Below, one piece after another: positions 5,492 through 13,830 of a DNA stretch of 25,063 nt. Numbering within the stretch: position 1 is the first letter of the stretch; every line of letters begins with the position of its first letter. The position numbers and the translations under genes were made by a program. The notes under the pieces are model-generated. The model ran no database searches. It saw nothing but the letters and a program-made list of their open reading frames with translations, and was not told the DNA's origin. The stretch covers positions 1 to 25,063 of the forward strand of contig CAMYYX010000008.1 in NCBI GenBank assembly GCA_947303695.1, in the 5' to 3' direction. The stretch comes from an uncultured Prevotellaceae bacterium (GTDB taxonomy: Bacteria; Bacteroidota; Bacteroidia; Bacteroidales; Bacteroidaceae).

Positions 5492-8380
5492 GTGACCGAC
5501 AAAGTTTTGAATAAAAGATTCTACATATTGTTGTTGTTATTAAGCGTGATGGTTGCCATAGCGCAAGGTAACGGTGATGTGAGAGGGCGTATTGTAAACG
5601 ACTCGATTATTATCGATAACGATAGTCTGCCTCCACTCCCTATTGATACAACGGTCACACCACTTGATTCAGCAACCAATGCACAGTTACAACAGCTCGA
5701 TTCACTTCAACAAGAATTTGACCGGGAACATGGTATATTAGGGAATCCGAGAGCGATTCAATGGAACGATTCTGTAGCAGCTGCCGAGGACTCCATCCGA
5801 AGGATGAAGAAACCTGATGTGCTGGATGCTCCTGTTTCGTATGAAGCAAAAGACTCAGTTGTGTTCTACATGAAGACGAAGGACGCCTATCTGTATGGAC
5901 AGGGAGACGTGAGGTATCAGAACATGAAACTGACGGCTGAGCAGATTACGATGAATATGGATAGCTCGATTGTTCATGCGACCTATAAACCAGATACGTT
6001 GCAGAACACGATGATTGGTAAACCTGTGTTCAAACAGGGAGATGATGAATATGTGTCGGAGAAGATGGACTATAACTTCAAGACCCGAAAAGGATTCATC
6101 ACAAATGTGACGACGGAAACTGATGACGGAAACGGAAAGGGATTCATCAGAAGTGAGGAGTCGAAGAAGGGTGATGGTGATGAGGTGTATCTGCGTAGGG
6201 GCACATATACGACCTGTGATGAAGAGCATCCACACTTCTACATTGCGATGTCGCGTGCAAAGGTTCATACAGGTAAGAGCGTGTTCTCCGGACCTGCCTG
6301 GTTGGTTGTGGAAGATGTGCCGCTTCCGATTATCGTACCGTTTGCTTTCTTCCCTTTAACCAGTAAGTATTCATCGGGTTTCATCATGCCAAGTTACGGA
6401 GATGAGTCGACTCGTGGTTTCTATCTGCGTGATGGTGGTTACTATTTCGCTATCAACGATCATATAGACGCCAAACTGACGGGAGAGGTATTTACGAAGG
6501 GTTCTTGGGCAGTTGCTTTGCAGACCACCTATAGGAAACGTTACAAGTATTCAGGAAACTTCTATTTCAACTATCAGGTGACAAAAGACGGTGAGAAGAA
6601 TATGCCAGACTATAATGTGGTGAAGAACTTCAAACTGCAATGGTCGCATCGTCAGGATAGTAAGGCAAGTCCCAATAGTTCGTTCTCGGCAAGTGTCAAC
6701 TTCGCTACACAAAGCTATGAACGTAATAACCTCTCGAGCTTGTATAATCCGACCTCTTATTCACAGAGTACTCGTACTTCGAGTGTCAGCTATTCTCGTA
6801 CTTTTGATAAGATTGGTCTGACCCTTTCAAGTAGTTTCAATATTGCTCAGAACATGCGTGACTCGACTCTGTCGCTGACATTACCGAACCTCAGTATCTC
6901 ATTGAATCGATTCTATCCGTTTAAGCGGAAACGCCAGGTGGGTAAGGAACGTTGGTACGAGAAGATTGCTGTGCAATATACGGGTACATTCTCCAATAGT
7001 ATTACGACAAAGGAGGATCAGATTATGCATTCCAATCTTATCAAAGACTGGCATAACGGAATGCGTCATACGATTCCTATTTCTGCATCTTTCAGTTTAG
7101 GGGCTGTGAACATCACACCTTCTTTCAACTATACGGAGCGATGGTACACCAACCGTATCGAACAAAGCTGGAATCCTGTAGCGCAAGAGGTGGTGCGAGA
7201 TACCGTATGGGGATTCCATCGTGTGTATAATTATAATATGAGCCTGTCGTTCAATACCAAACTCTATGGATACTACACGCCGAATGAGAAGATATGGGGT
7301 AAGAAAATCCATAAAATACGACATGTGTTCACGCCATCGGTCAGCTTCAGCTATGCACCTGATTTCGGAGCCAGCCATTATGGATTTTGGAAGACCTATA
7401 CCAAGACCGATTTGGACGGAAATGTGACATTGGTGGACTACTCTCCTTATTCGGGCTCATTGTATGGTACAGTCTCGCGAGGAAAGACGGGATCGATCAC
7501 CTTCGATATGTCCAACAACATCGAGATGAAATACTACGATTCGCGCGACTCACTCAAGAAGCAACCTATCATCGACGAACTTGGTGCCAGCCTGTCCTAC
7601 AACCTTGCCGCCAAGACCCAACCTTGGAGCAACCTCTCAACACGTCTGCGACTCAAGTTCGGCAAGACTACATTCAATATGAATGCGGTATTCCAGACCT
7701 ACGCCTATGAATTTGACAGCAAGGGTAATGTTGTTGTTGGAAACCGAACAGAATGGTCGTACGGACGATTTGGACGATTCCAGGGAATGAGTAAGAACCT
7801 CTCGTATTCGTTCAACAACCAAACATGGCAGAAGATCAAGAAGTTCTTTGCCAAACTGCGAGGAAAGACTGTGGATGATGAAGACGATAAGAAGAACAAT
7901 GAAGGAGATGAGGATGACGACGAATTGGACAATGAATCGACTGCAGTCAACAAGAAGGGTAAGAAGGGAGGAAGTGGTGATACACTCGATGAGGATGGAT
8001 ACATGAAGTTCGCTATCCCTTGGTCGTTTAGTATCTCTTATGGTATCACGATGGCCGAAGACCGTTCTGCTAAGATCAACGTAAAGAACATGCGCTACCC
8101 ATATAAGTTCACTCAGAACCTTAACTTCTCGGGTACCATCAAACTGTCTAATTCATGGAATGCCAGCTTCTCTTCTGGATACGACTTCACCAATCACGCG
8201 ATATCTATGACTACATGTAATATTTCGCGCGACATGCACTGCTTCAATATCAGTTGTAGCTTTGTCTTTGGTACCTTTACTTCATATAACATAACCCTGC
8301 GTGCTAACGCAAGTACGTTGACTGATGCTCTCAAGTACGATAAGAAGAGTAGCTATTCTAGTTCTATACGTTGGTACTAA
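5492..8380 (+). CDS. lptD: LPS-assembly outer-membrane protein LptD, Bacteroidetes type
   Basis: This protein would insert lipopolysaccharide into the outer leaflet of the outer membrane. It has 962 residues, compared with 784 in E. coli. A signal peptide (LLLLLSVMVAIAQG) is followed by a Ser/Asp/Pro-rich linker. An OstA/LptA-like beta-jellyroll domain spans about residues 110-270, with repeated Y-x-AKDS, GDVRYQNMKL and YNFKTRKG strands. A long beta-barrel then ends in an aromatic C-terminus (IRWY). A charged Asp/Glu/Lys/Gly insertion occupies about 794-832. The start is uncertain: GTG 5492 is the longest option and sits very close to the predicted transcription start, while TTG 5507 gives a more typical signal peptide (MNKRFYILLLLL). 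It ends four bases from the convergent GH2 gene. The family is clear; its partner LptE is not seen here. Confidence 0.9.
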   Translation: MTDKVLNKRFYILLLLLSVMVAIAQGNGDVRGRIVNDSIIIDNDSLPPLPIDTTVTPLDSATNAQLQQLDSLQQEFDREHGILGNPRAIQWNDSVAAAEDSIRRMKKPDVLDAPVSYEAKDSVVFYMKTKDAYLYGQGDVRYQNMKLTAEQITMNMDSSIVHATYKPDTLQNTMIGKPVFKQGDDEYVSEKMDYNFKTRKGFITNVTTETDDGNGKGFIRSEESKKGDGDEVYLRRGTYTTCDEEHPHFYIAMSRAKVHTGKSVFSGPAWLVVEDVPLPIIVPFAFFPLTSKYSSGFIMPSYGDESTRGFYLRDGGYYFAINDHIDAKLTGEVFTKGSWAVALQTTYRKRYKYSGNFYFNYQVTKDGEKNMPDYNVVKNFKLQWSHRQDSKASPNSSFSASVNFATQSYERNNLSSLYNPTSYSQSTRTSSVSYSRTFDKIGLTLSSSFNIAQNMRDSTLSLTLPNLSISLNRFYPFKRKRQVGKERWYEKIAVQYTGTFSNSITTKEDQIMHSNLIKDWHNGMRHTIPISASFSLGAVNITPSFNYTERWYTNRIEQSWNPVAQEVVRDTVWGFHRVYNYNMSLSFNTKLYGYYTPNEKIWGKKIHKIRHVFTPSVSFSYAPDFGASHYGFWKTYTKTDLDGNVTLVDYSPYSGSLYGTVSRGKTGSITFDMSNNIEMKYYDSRDSLKKQPIIDELGASLSYNLAAKTQPWSNLSTRLRLKFGKTTFNMNAVFQTYAYEFDSKGNVVVGNRTEWSYGRFGRFQGMSKNLSYSFNNQTWQKIKKFFAKLRGKTVDDEDDKKNNEGDEDDDELDNESTAVNKKGKKGGSGDTLDEDGYMKFAIPWSFSISYGITMAEDRSAKINVKNMRYPYKFTQNLNFSGTIKLSNSWNASFSSGYDFTNHAISMTTCNISRDMHCFNISCSFVFGTFTSYNITLRANASTLTDALKYDKKSSYSSSIRWY

Positions 8381-8384
8381 TCAA

Positions 8385-10793
8385 TTAAATATTTACTTCG
8401 ATAGGATCAAGTCCTTCTGCCGTGATGCGTACCTTAGCCGGTGCGGAAGGGTTGGTGCGTAAGATGTATGCAAGAAGCTGTCCTCGATTGGCATTCTTGT
8501 GGTTTTGCTTGGGGGCAGACATATCGGAGTTGTTCGCATTCTCGAGCCCGAGTAATTTTCCTCCACTGATGACTTCACACTTTACATCCTTTCGATAATC
8601 CAGAACCCGAATGCCTTGAGCATCGACGATGTTGATGAGCAAATGAAGACATTTGCAATTTGACGATTTACTATTTATAATTTCTAATGCAGAGATGCTC
8701 TTTGCTTCACCATGAGTGCGGATTTCATAGTGCGTGATTGCTTGTCCGCTCTTGTCTAGTCCTTCTACTCGTAACGTGCCAACTTCGTAAGGGACGTCCC
8801 AATAGATAATTCCTGTGTTGTCGTCACGCTCTTTCTTTTCTCCAACCTCACGGCCGTTGAGGAGCAAATGGGCATAAGGCTGATTGGTATAGCAAAGTAC
8901 ACGGATAGTCTGTCCGTTCTGATAGTTCCAATTGTCCCATGCGTCAGTAGAGAGGTTCACACGCCCGTTGCGGTTCCCTCGATTGTTTCCTCCCCATTGA
9001 TTATTACCTCCTCGGATAGCTTGTGTGCCGATATAAGCTACGGGATCGGTGCGCCAGAGGGAAGCAAAGAAGTGGCCTCGAGGTTTGAGGAAACCTGCAA
9101 AGTCGATGAGTCCTGTGCCCAATCCGCGAGACGGCCATGCTCCCGACTCTCCCAAGTATTCGTAGCCCGTCCATACGAAGTGTCCGAATATGTGTGGATT
9201 ATCACGTACGGCTTTCCAGGCTGCGAGATTGGTACTTGTTTCGCTACCATAGATGATGCGTTTAGGATAGGCTTTATGATCTTCGACATAGCGGTTCTCT
9301 GTGTAGTTGTAGCCACAGATATCTACAGCTTCTGGATATTCGGTCTGATTACTCATCACCACACCGGCCATTGCACCCGTCACAGGACGAGAGGGGTCGA
9401 TGTTGCGGATGATGGTCGCTAGACGTTTGGCAATCGTGCCGATTCGTTCAGCACGTGGTGCATCTTTCTTATAACCCCCATACATAGGCTGATTGATGCC
9501 GGCATTGTCTCCGTCGAGAATAGGATGGGAATAGGGGTCGTTGGGGTAATCAACTTCATTTCCGACACTCCATAGGAACACACTCGGATGGTTGCGGTCA
9601 CGCCGAACCATATCGGCGATATCACGATCGATCCACTCTTCGAAGAAGTCATAAGTGCCATCATAGCCCGGAGTGCCTTGATTCCATCCTTTCAACCATT
9701 TGCGTTTGGGATATTCCCACTCGTCGCTTCCTTCGTCCATAATGAGGAATCCCATCTCATCAGCCAAATCGTAAACATCAGGGGCCTGCATGTTGTGACT
9801 CATACGGATGGCATTCACGCCCATTTCTTTCAATGAGAGGAACCTGCGTTGCCAAACCTCACGAGGAACGGCTGCACCCAGTACGCCTGCATCGTGGTGG
9901 ATGCACACACCCTTCACCTTCATCCATTCGCCATTGAGCGCAAAGCCGTGGTTAGGGTCGAACTGAAGGGAACGGATACCTACGCGTGTGTCTGTCTGGT
10001 CAATAACTTTTCCATCGGCCAGCAGGTCAACATGTAATGTATATAAATGTGGGTTAGAGATGGAGAGTTGAAAGTTGAGAGTTGAAAGTTGAGAGTTGAA
10101 AGTTGATAGTTTGGAGTTGACGTTTTTCCCTTGAGCATCTATCAAGGAGGCTTTTACGGAGAGGTCCTTCAGATTGCGATTTCCTTTCTCAACTTCGACA
10201 GACACATGGATATTGGTACTTTTGGCTGTCACATTCTTGGCTTCATAGCTCACTCCCCATTGTGCGAGATGGGTCTCTTTGGCGCTGATAAACCACACAT
10301 TCCGGTAAATTCCGGAGCCTGTATACCAACGTGAGTCGGCATAGCGGCTGTGGTCTACTCGTACGGAAAGTTCGTTTGTTCCTGCTTTTAAATAAGGAGT
10401 AAGGTCGTACATAAACGACACATATCCATTGGGTCGTTTACCTAGCAGGTGACCATTGAGATAAACCTCGCTGCGGTTGTACACTCCTTCGAAATAGATG
10501 TAGTGTTTGGGTTTTGAGTCGCTTACGGTGAAGGTCTTGCGATACCATCCTATACCTCCGGGGAGGTAGCCTGTACAGCTGGCAAGGTCTCGCGAAGGTG
10601 TCCCTTCAATCGACCAGTCGTGGGGAACGTCCACTTTCTTCCATTCAGCAGTGCTTGGAGGCAGGGTGGGGGATTCGTTGAGTACGAACTCCCAATTGTC
10701 GTTAAACAACTGGGCGTCACCAAATCCTACTTGTGCATAAATCAAGTGCGGAGTGAATGAAATGATGAGAAGTGATAAAAGAATGCGTTTCAT
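8385..10793 (-). CDS. Exported glycoside hydrolase family 2 protein, beta-galactosidase-like
   Basis: This 802-residue secreted glycosidase has a signal peptide (residues 1-20, ending IYAQ), an N-terminal sugar-binding jellyroll (about 25-170, with VPHDWSIEG and GGIGWYRKTF), an Ig-like domain, a TIM barrel and a C-terminal DUF4982-like beta region. The acid/base is probably Glu413 in SVGNEVDYP and the nucleophile Glu518 in YGSETSTNL. Beta-galactosidase is the likeliest activity, but beta-glucuronidase or related GH2 activities cannot be excluded. Two low-complexity stretches interrupt the fold: about residues 225-243 (STFNSQLSTLNFQL), encoded by a 14-bp tandem repeat, and about 704-714 (INSKSSNCKC), encoded by a 7-bp-period repeat. 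Neither breaks the frame. No promoter consensus is obvious upstream. A plausible partner in pectin side-chain use is the broken PL11 lyase. Confidence 0.92.
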   Translation of the reverse strand: MKRILLSLLIISFTPHLIYAQVGFGDAQLFNDNWEFVLNESPTLPPSTAEWKKVDVPHDWSIEGTPSRDLASCTGYLPGGIGWYRKTFTVSDSKPKHYIYFEGVYNRSEVYLNGHLLGKRPNGYVSFMYDLTPYLKAGTNELSVRVDHSRYADSRWYTGSGIYRNVWFISAKETHLAQWGVSYEAKNVTAKSTNIHVSVEVEKGNRNLKDLSVKASLIDAQGKNVNSKLSTFNSQLSTLNFQLSISNPHLYTLHVDLLADGKVIDQTDTRVGIRSLQFDPNHGFALNGEWMKVKGVCIHHDAGVLGAAVPREVWQRRFLSLKEMGVNAIRMSHNMQAPDVYDLADEMGFLIMDEGSDEWEYPKRKWLKGWNQGTPGYDGTYDFFEEWIDRDIADMVRRDRNHPSVFLWSVGNEVDYPNDPYSHPILDGDNAGINQPMYGGYKKDAPRAERIGTIAKRLATIIRNIDPSRPVTGAMAGVVMSNQTEYPEAVDICGYNYTENRYVEDHKAYPKRIIYGSETSTNLAAWKAVRDNPHIFGHFVWTGYEYLGESGAWPSRGLGTGLIDFAGFLKPRGHFFASLWRTDPVAYIGTQAIRGGNNQWGGNNRGNRNGRVNLSTDAWDNWNYQNGQTIRVLCYTNQPYAHLLLNGREVGEKKERDDNTGIIYWDVPYEVGTLRVEGLDKSGQAITHYEIRTHGEAKSISALEIINSKSSNCKCLHLLINIVDAQGIRVLDYRKDVKCEVISGGKLLGLENANNSDMSAPKQNHKNANRGQLLAYILRTNPSAPAKVRITAEGLDPIEVNI
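8651..8684 (-). repeat. ATTT heptamer-period repeat inside the GH2 gene
   Basis: On the plus strand ATTT recurs at 8651, 8658, 8666, 8673 and 8680, with spacings of 7, 8, 7 and 7 bases. It encodes an odd Asn/Ser/Lys/Cys segment joining two C-terminal strands of the GH2 enzyme. The composition and period resemble intergenic Bacteroidales repeats. Confidence 0.6.
10064..10119 (-). repeat. 14-bp tandem repeat inside the GH2 gene
   Basis: Plus-strand AGAGTTGAAAGTTG is repeated exactly at 10064-10077, 10078-10091 and 10092-10105. A degenerate fourth copy follows at 10106-10119. Each unit is two related heptamers (RRAGTTG). The coding strand of the repeat (CAACTTTCAACTCT) has no stop codon in any frame, so the GH2 frame passes through and gains a Ser/Thr/Asn/Leu/Gln-rich stretch. 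Confidence 0.85.
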
Positions 10794-10829
10794 GGTTAGT
10801 GTTATAATAAGAGATTAGTATTGGAATGA

Positions 10830-10864
10830 AATAAGGTGCATCCCGCAGTGGGACACACCTTATT
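10830..10864 (-). terminator. Probable terminator after the PpiD-like gene
   Basis: The arms AATAAGGTG (10830-10838) and CACCTTATT (10856-10864) pair perfectly over nine bases. Inside them TCCC (10841-10844) pairs with GGGA (10850-10853). The hairpin begins 17 bases after the stop of the minus-strand isomerase gene and is followed on that strand by only a short T-rich tail. It separates the long operon from the GH2 gene. Confidence 0.65.
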
Positions 10865-10881
10865 AAATTATAAATGCATGA

Positions 10882-13029
10882 TTAGAAGAACTTGTAACGG
10901 TTGTCTGTTACGTCAGCTTGTAGATAGAGAACGTTGATGAGCGTCTGCAGAGCTACACGGAGATGGTTTTGTGAAACCTGTGCTTCTTCTTGTTTTGCGT
11001 CGAACTTGTCAGCAGTCTTTGTCTTATCGACAATCTGCATTACGTATGCACCGCCATTACCTTTAATAGGACCAACAAATGCACCCTTTTGTGCTTTTGC
11101 TGCAGCTGCACTAATAAGTGGTTCAGAAGTTGCGGTTGCGCTGATAAATGCAGGTGATGCGAATGAGATGTGGCTGATGGTATCAACAATAGCTCCCTTT
11201 GCTTTTGCATCTGCTAAGCTCTTAACTCCATTGAGTTGTTCAGCGAGCTGAGCTACTTTCTTCTCATTCATCAGTATGGTCTTGATGTTGGCAGATTCTT
11301 TGTCAAGTGGACGATAGCCTTTCTTGTTTACTTTGTCGAGGATAACAACAAGCAGATGATTATTGTCGCCACATTCATAGAGTTGACTTACTTCTTTCTC
11401 TGATGCATCATCGAAGATCCATTTGAGAGCTTCGCGTGTGCCATGAATGCCTGCAACATTATGTCTGTTGCTTGTGAGGTCAGGATAAGGCATCAAGCTA
11501 TATCCTTCCTTCTCTGCATTTGCTTCAATCTTCTCTGCAGTATTGTTCTCTGCCAAGAATGAGTTGAACTTGTTGTATGCAGCATTGTATGTGTTGTCAG
11601 AGAAGTTGAGAGTCTTTACGACTGCTGCAACGTTGTATTTCTGAACTGGATTGCGTTTTTCGAGTACCTGAAGTACAAAGTTGTAGCCATTAGAGAGTTT
11701 GATGGACTTGATCTCATTTGGCTGCATGCCATAAATAGTAGTGACAAAGAGAGCATTGTCTGTGTCCAAATGGCTGCTCTGATACTGAACGGTTGATACC
11801 CAAGTGCTATCAGATGTTTGGTTGTATTTCTTTGCAACTTCTGCAAATGATGCACCACCCTTGATAGCATTTACGATACTGTCAGCAGATGCTTGTGCTT
11901 TTGCCTCATCTGCTCCAGCTACGACAATCTGGCGATAGAGAACGCTATCTGCCTCTGTTTGCTTGTCAAGAACCTTGAATGTGTAGTATGTGTTGGTCAT
12001 CGCATCATACTTAGGTGCTGATACAGTACCAACAGAGGTGCTATCAAGTAAATTAGCAATCATTTGAGGGAATGCCTCTTTCTTCTTGAGAATGTCTGTA
12101 TAGAGAACCTGACTGGTCAGAAGACGACAGATATTACCTGCCTCTGTGTTGTTCTCTGCTGCACTCAACTGATCAAATGCATTCGCCATTTCGTCCTCTG
12201 CAGCTTTTTTGTCTGCATCGTTTGGAGTGATAGCTACGTCAATGTATTTGATGTCACGAGTCTCAAGAATCTGTTTGTATTGCTCTTTATCCTCGTTGAA
12301 TTTTGCTTTGATTTCGTCATCTGTAACAGTTACTTTGTCATCAGCGATGAGTGAAGTAGGCATAGATGCGAGCAGCACGTCTGTTTCATTTGAACGGCTT
12401 TCGAAGTTCTGCTTTGCTTCAATAGGATTTGAAATCAGAGACTTAGAAAGGAGAATCTGATATTTCTGAATGAGGCTTTGGTTGCGAATCTGCTTCTGAG
12501 CGAACATATAATACTTGTATGCCTTCTCATAAACATCCTGCATCTGTGCGCCTGATTCTTTTAATTGCTTATATTCTGTAAGAAAACTTTGAACCAAGCT
12601 ATAGTCATAACGTCCAGTCTGCTGGTTCATGAAGATAGGAACCTGTAGCAGTTGGCTCTGTCCGTTCTTGATGATTTCTGATACTTCTGCATCTGTGACA
12701 GTCAGTCCAAGTGCGTCACACTCTTTCTGAATGAGTGCATTCTGAACATAAGTCTGCCATGCTTCATCCTTCACACGATTCAGCTCATCCTCTCCAGAGA
12801 GTGATGTGCCATTGATGATTTCGTAATAGCCCTGAAATTCTTCAAACAGTTTCTGGAAATCTTGGATAGAAACGTCTTCTCCATCGATTTGTGCTACTGT
12901 CTGTTGATTTTTCTGAAACAGGCTTTCACCCCCTTTGACGAGGTCGCCTGCTACGAAGAGGAATAGTGCGATAGCAATTGCTGCTACGAGCAATACTCCA
13001 TGTTTTCTAATTTTTCCTAATGTTGCCAT
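10882..13029 (-). CDS. ppiD: PpiD/SurA-like peptidyl-prolyl isomerase, membrane-anchored periplasmic chaperone
   Basis: This 715-residue protein has a short cytoplasmic N-terminus (MATLGKIRKHG), one transmembrane segment (about 11-30), a SurA-like chaperone region (about 45-260) and a parvulin-type PPIC domain near 360-460 (RQIVVAGADEAKAQASAD, GGASFAEVAKKYNQ). A long C-terminal region is typical of the Bacteroidetes version. It should help fold or release outer-membrane and secreted proteins in the periplasm. I chose the ATG at 13029: the frame stays open for 70 more codons, but those enter the lptC 3' end and encode an unlikely sequence. A promoter-like site lies 40-65 bases upstream, so it may be transcribed alone as well as with lptC. 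The symbol reflects topology; orthology with E. coli ppiD is approximate. Confidence 0.88.
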   Translation of the reverse strand: MATLGKIRKHGVLLVAAIAIALFLFVAGDLVKGGESLFQKNQQTVAQIDGEDVSIQDFQKLFEEFQGYYEIINGTSLSGEDELNRVKDEAWQTYVQNALIQKECDALGLTVTDAEVSEIIKNGQSQLLQVPIFMNQQTGRYDYSLVQSFLTEYKQLKESGAQMQDVYEKAYKYYMFAQKQIRNQSLIQKYQILLSKSLISNPIEAKQNFESRSNETDVLLASMPTSLIADDKVTVTDDEIKAKFNEDKEQYKQILETRDIKYIDVAITPNDADKKAAEDEMANAFDQLSAAENNTEAGNICRLLTSQVLYTDILKKKEAFPQMIANLLDSTSVGTVSAPKYDAMTNTYYTFKVLDKQTEADSVLYRQIVVAGADEAKAQASADSIVNAIKGGASFAEVAKKYNQTSDSTWVSTVQYQSSHLDTDNALFVTTIYGMQPNEIKSIKLSNGYNFVLQVLEKRNPVQKYNVAAVVKTLNFSDNTYNAAYNKFNSFLAENNTAEKIEANAEKEGYSLMPYPDLTSNRHNVAGIHGTREALKWIFDDASEKEVSQLYECGDNNHLLVVILDKVNKKGYRPLDKESANIKTILMNEKKVAQLAEQLNGVKSLADAKAKGAIVDTISHISFASPAFISATATSEPLISAAAAKAQKGAFVGPIKGNGGAYVMQIVDKTKTADKFDAKQEEAQVSQNHLRVALQTLINVLYLQADVTDNRYKFF

Positions 13030-13067
13030 AATATCTGTTTTTTTTACGTTTATCTGCAAAAATCGCA

Positions 13068-13095
13068 CAAAGATACAAAAAAATCTTTGAACAAT
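13068..13095 (-). promoter_or_regulatory. Bacteroidetes-type promoter for the PpiD-like gene
   Basis: On the minus strand TATCTTTG (13075 down to 13068) matches TAnnTTTG exactly, with ATTG (13095-13092) 16 bases upstream as a possible -33 element. It sits in the 133-base lptC-ppiD gap. A 7-bp inverted repeat (CTTATTA 13099-13105, TAATAAG 13120-13126) just upstream could be a weak terminator or operator. Confidence 0.6.
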
Positions 13096-13162
13096 ACACT
13101 TATTACTTGTAAATTTTAATAATAAGGTGTCTTTTTGATATAGAGGATGACGCTTTTTCTCT

Positions 13163-13801
13163 TTAGAGAGTCGTGTTGACTTGATTGGAGTCAGATTGGA
13201 ACATGATGAGCTGCTGGTCATCTGGACGAGGAACTTCACGGTCTTCGCCCATAGGGAATGCTCCTGAAGATGAGTGGATGATATAGTCGGTCATGGATTC
13301 GTTTGACCTGAAATCGTAGCCGTCAAGGTCTTGTTCTATACCATCAATCACCATATAAGCAGGTGAGTATATCAGGCGTTGACTCATATCCCAAAAGAGC
13401 AATGATGTCTTGAATGTTTCGCCTTTTAAGTTCTTCACGCATACCCGTCCTCGCAACTCCCAAAGGCGTTGTGTGTTGTAGTAGTAAGCTGTGTCACAAT
13501 TGATGAAGGCATCAACATGATAGCTCTCATCAAATTTCTCGAGAAACAATCCCTTTTCGAACGAATAGTACGGAGGATCCTTTCTGTCGTAGATGAACCA
13601 GTCTTCACTAATGATTTTGTAGCGAATGACACCGCTGTCTGAAATGAGTGTGCTGACTCCTATACTTTTGAGAATCGGTTCCTCTTCCCTGTTTTGGATG
13701 TCTACAACAGTTCCGCTATCCTCTTCTTGACAACTGAACAGTCCCATGAGATGCATACATCCCATGAGACTGACAATAACTATTTTGGATAACGTCTTCA
13801 C
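13163..13801 (-). CDS. lptC: LPS export component LptC, putative lipoprotein
   Basis: This 212-residue protein looks like the Bacteroidetes LptC, the bitopic or lipid-anchored bridge protein that passes lipopolysaccharide from the LptB-LptFG transporter to LptA. The N-terminal signal ends in GLFSC, a good lipobox with Cys24 as the likely acylation site. The core (about 40-170) shows the repeated short strands of the OstA-like jellyroll (VIRYKIISEDWFIYDRKDPPYYSFEKG, with YHVDAFINCDTAYY later). The start is GTG at 13801; the next ATG downstream would destroy the signal peptide, so GTG is preferred. The TPR gene stops 29 bases upstream. Presence of an LptF/LptG gene in the same run supports the call. 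Confidence 0.82.
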   Translation of the reverse strand: MKTLSKIVIVSLMGCMHLMGLFSCQEEDSGTVVDIQNREEEPILKSIGVSTLISDSGVIRYKIISEDWFIYDRKDPPYYSFEKGLFLEKFDESYHVDAFINCDTAYYYNTQRLWELRGRVCVKNLKGETFKTSLLFWDMSQRLIYSPAYMVIDGIEQDLDGYDFRSNESMTDYIIHSSSGAFPMGEDREVPRPDDQQLIMFQSDSNQVNTTL

Positions 13802-13830
13802 GTTTTGAAAGGTCTAGCAGCCTTCAAAGA

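Noticed and set aside
7705..8004. Serine-rich minus-strand open frame within lptD
   Set aside because: It is the antisense of the Asp/Glu/Lys-rich insertion of LptD; the serine runs come from GAT/GAG-rich codons on the coding strand.
13030..13239. A 70-codon N-terminal extension of the PpiD-like protein
   Set aside because: It runs through a consensus promoter and the lptC 3' end; the family N-terminus MATLGKIRKHG with the membrane anchor starts at 13029.
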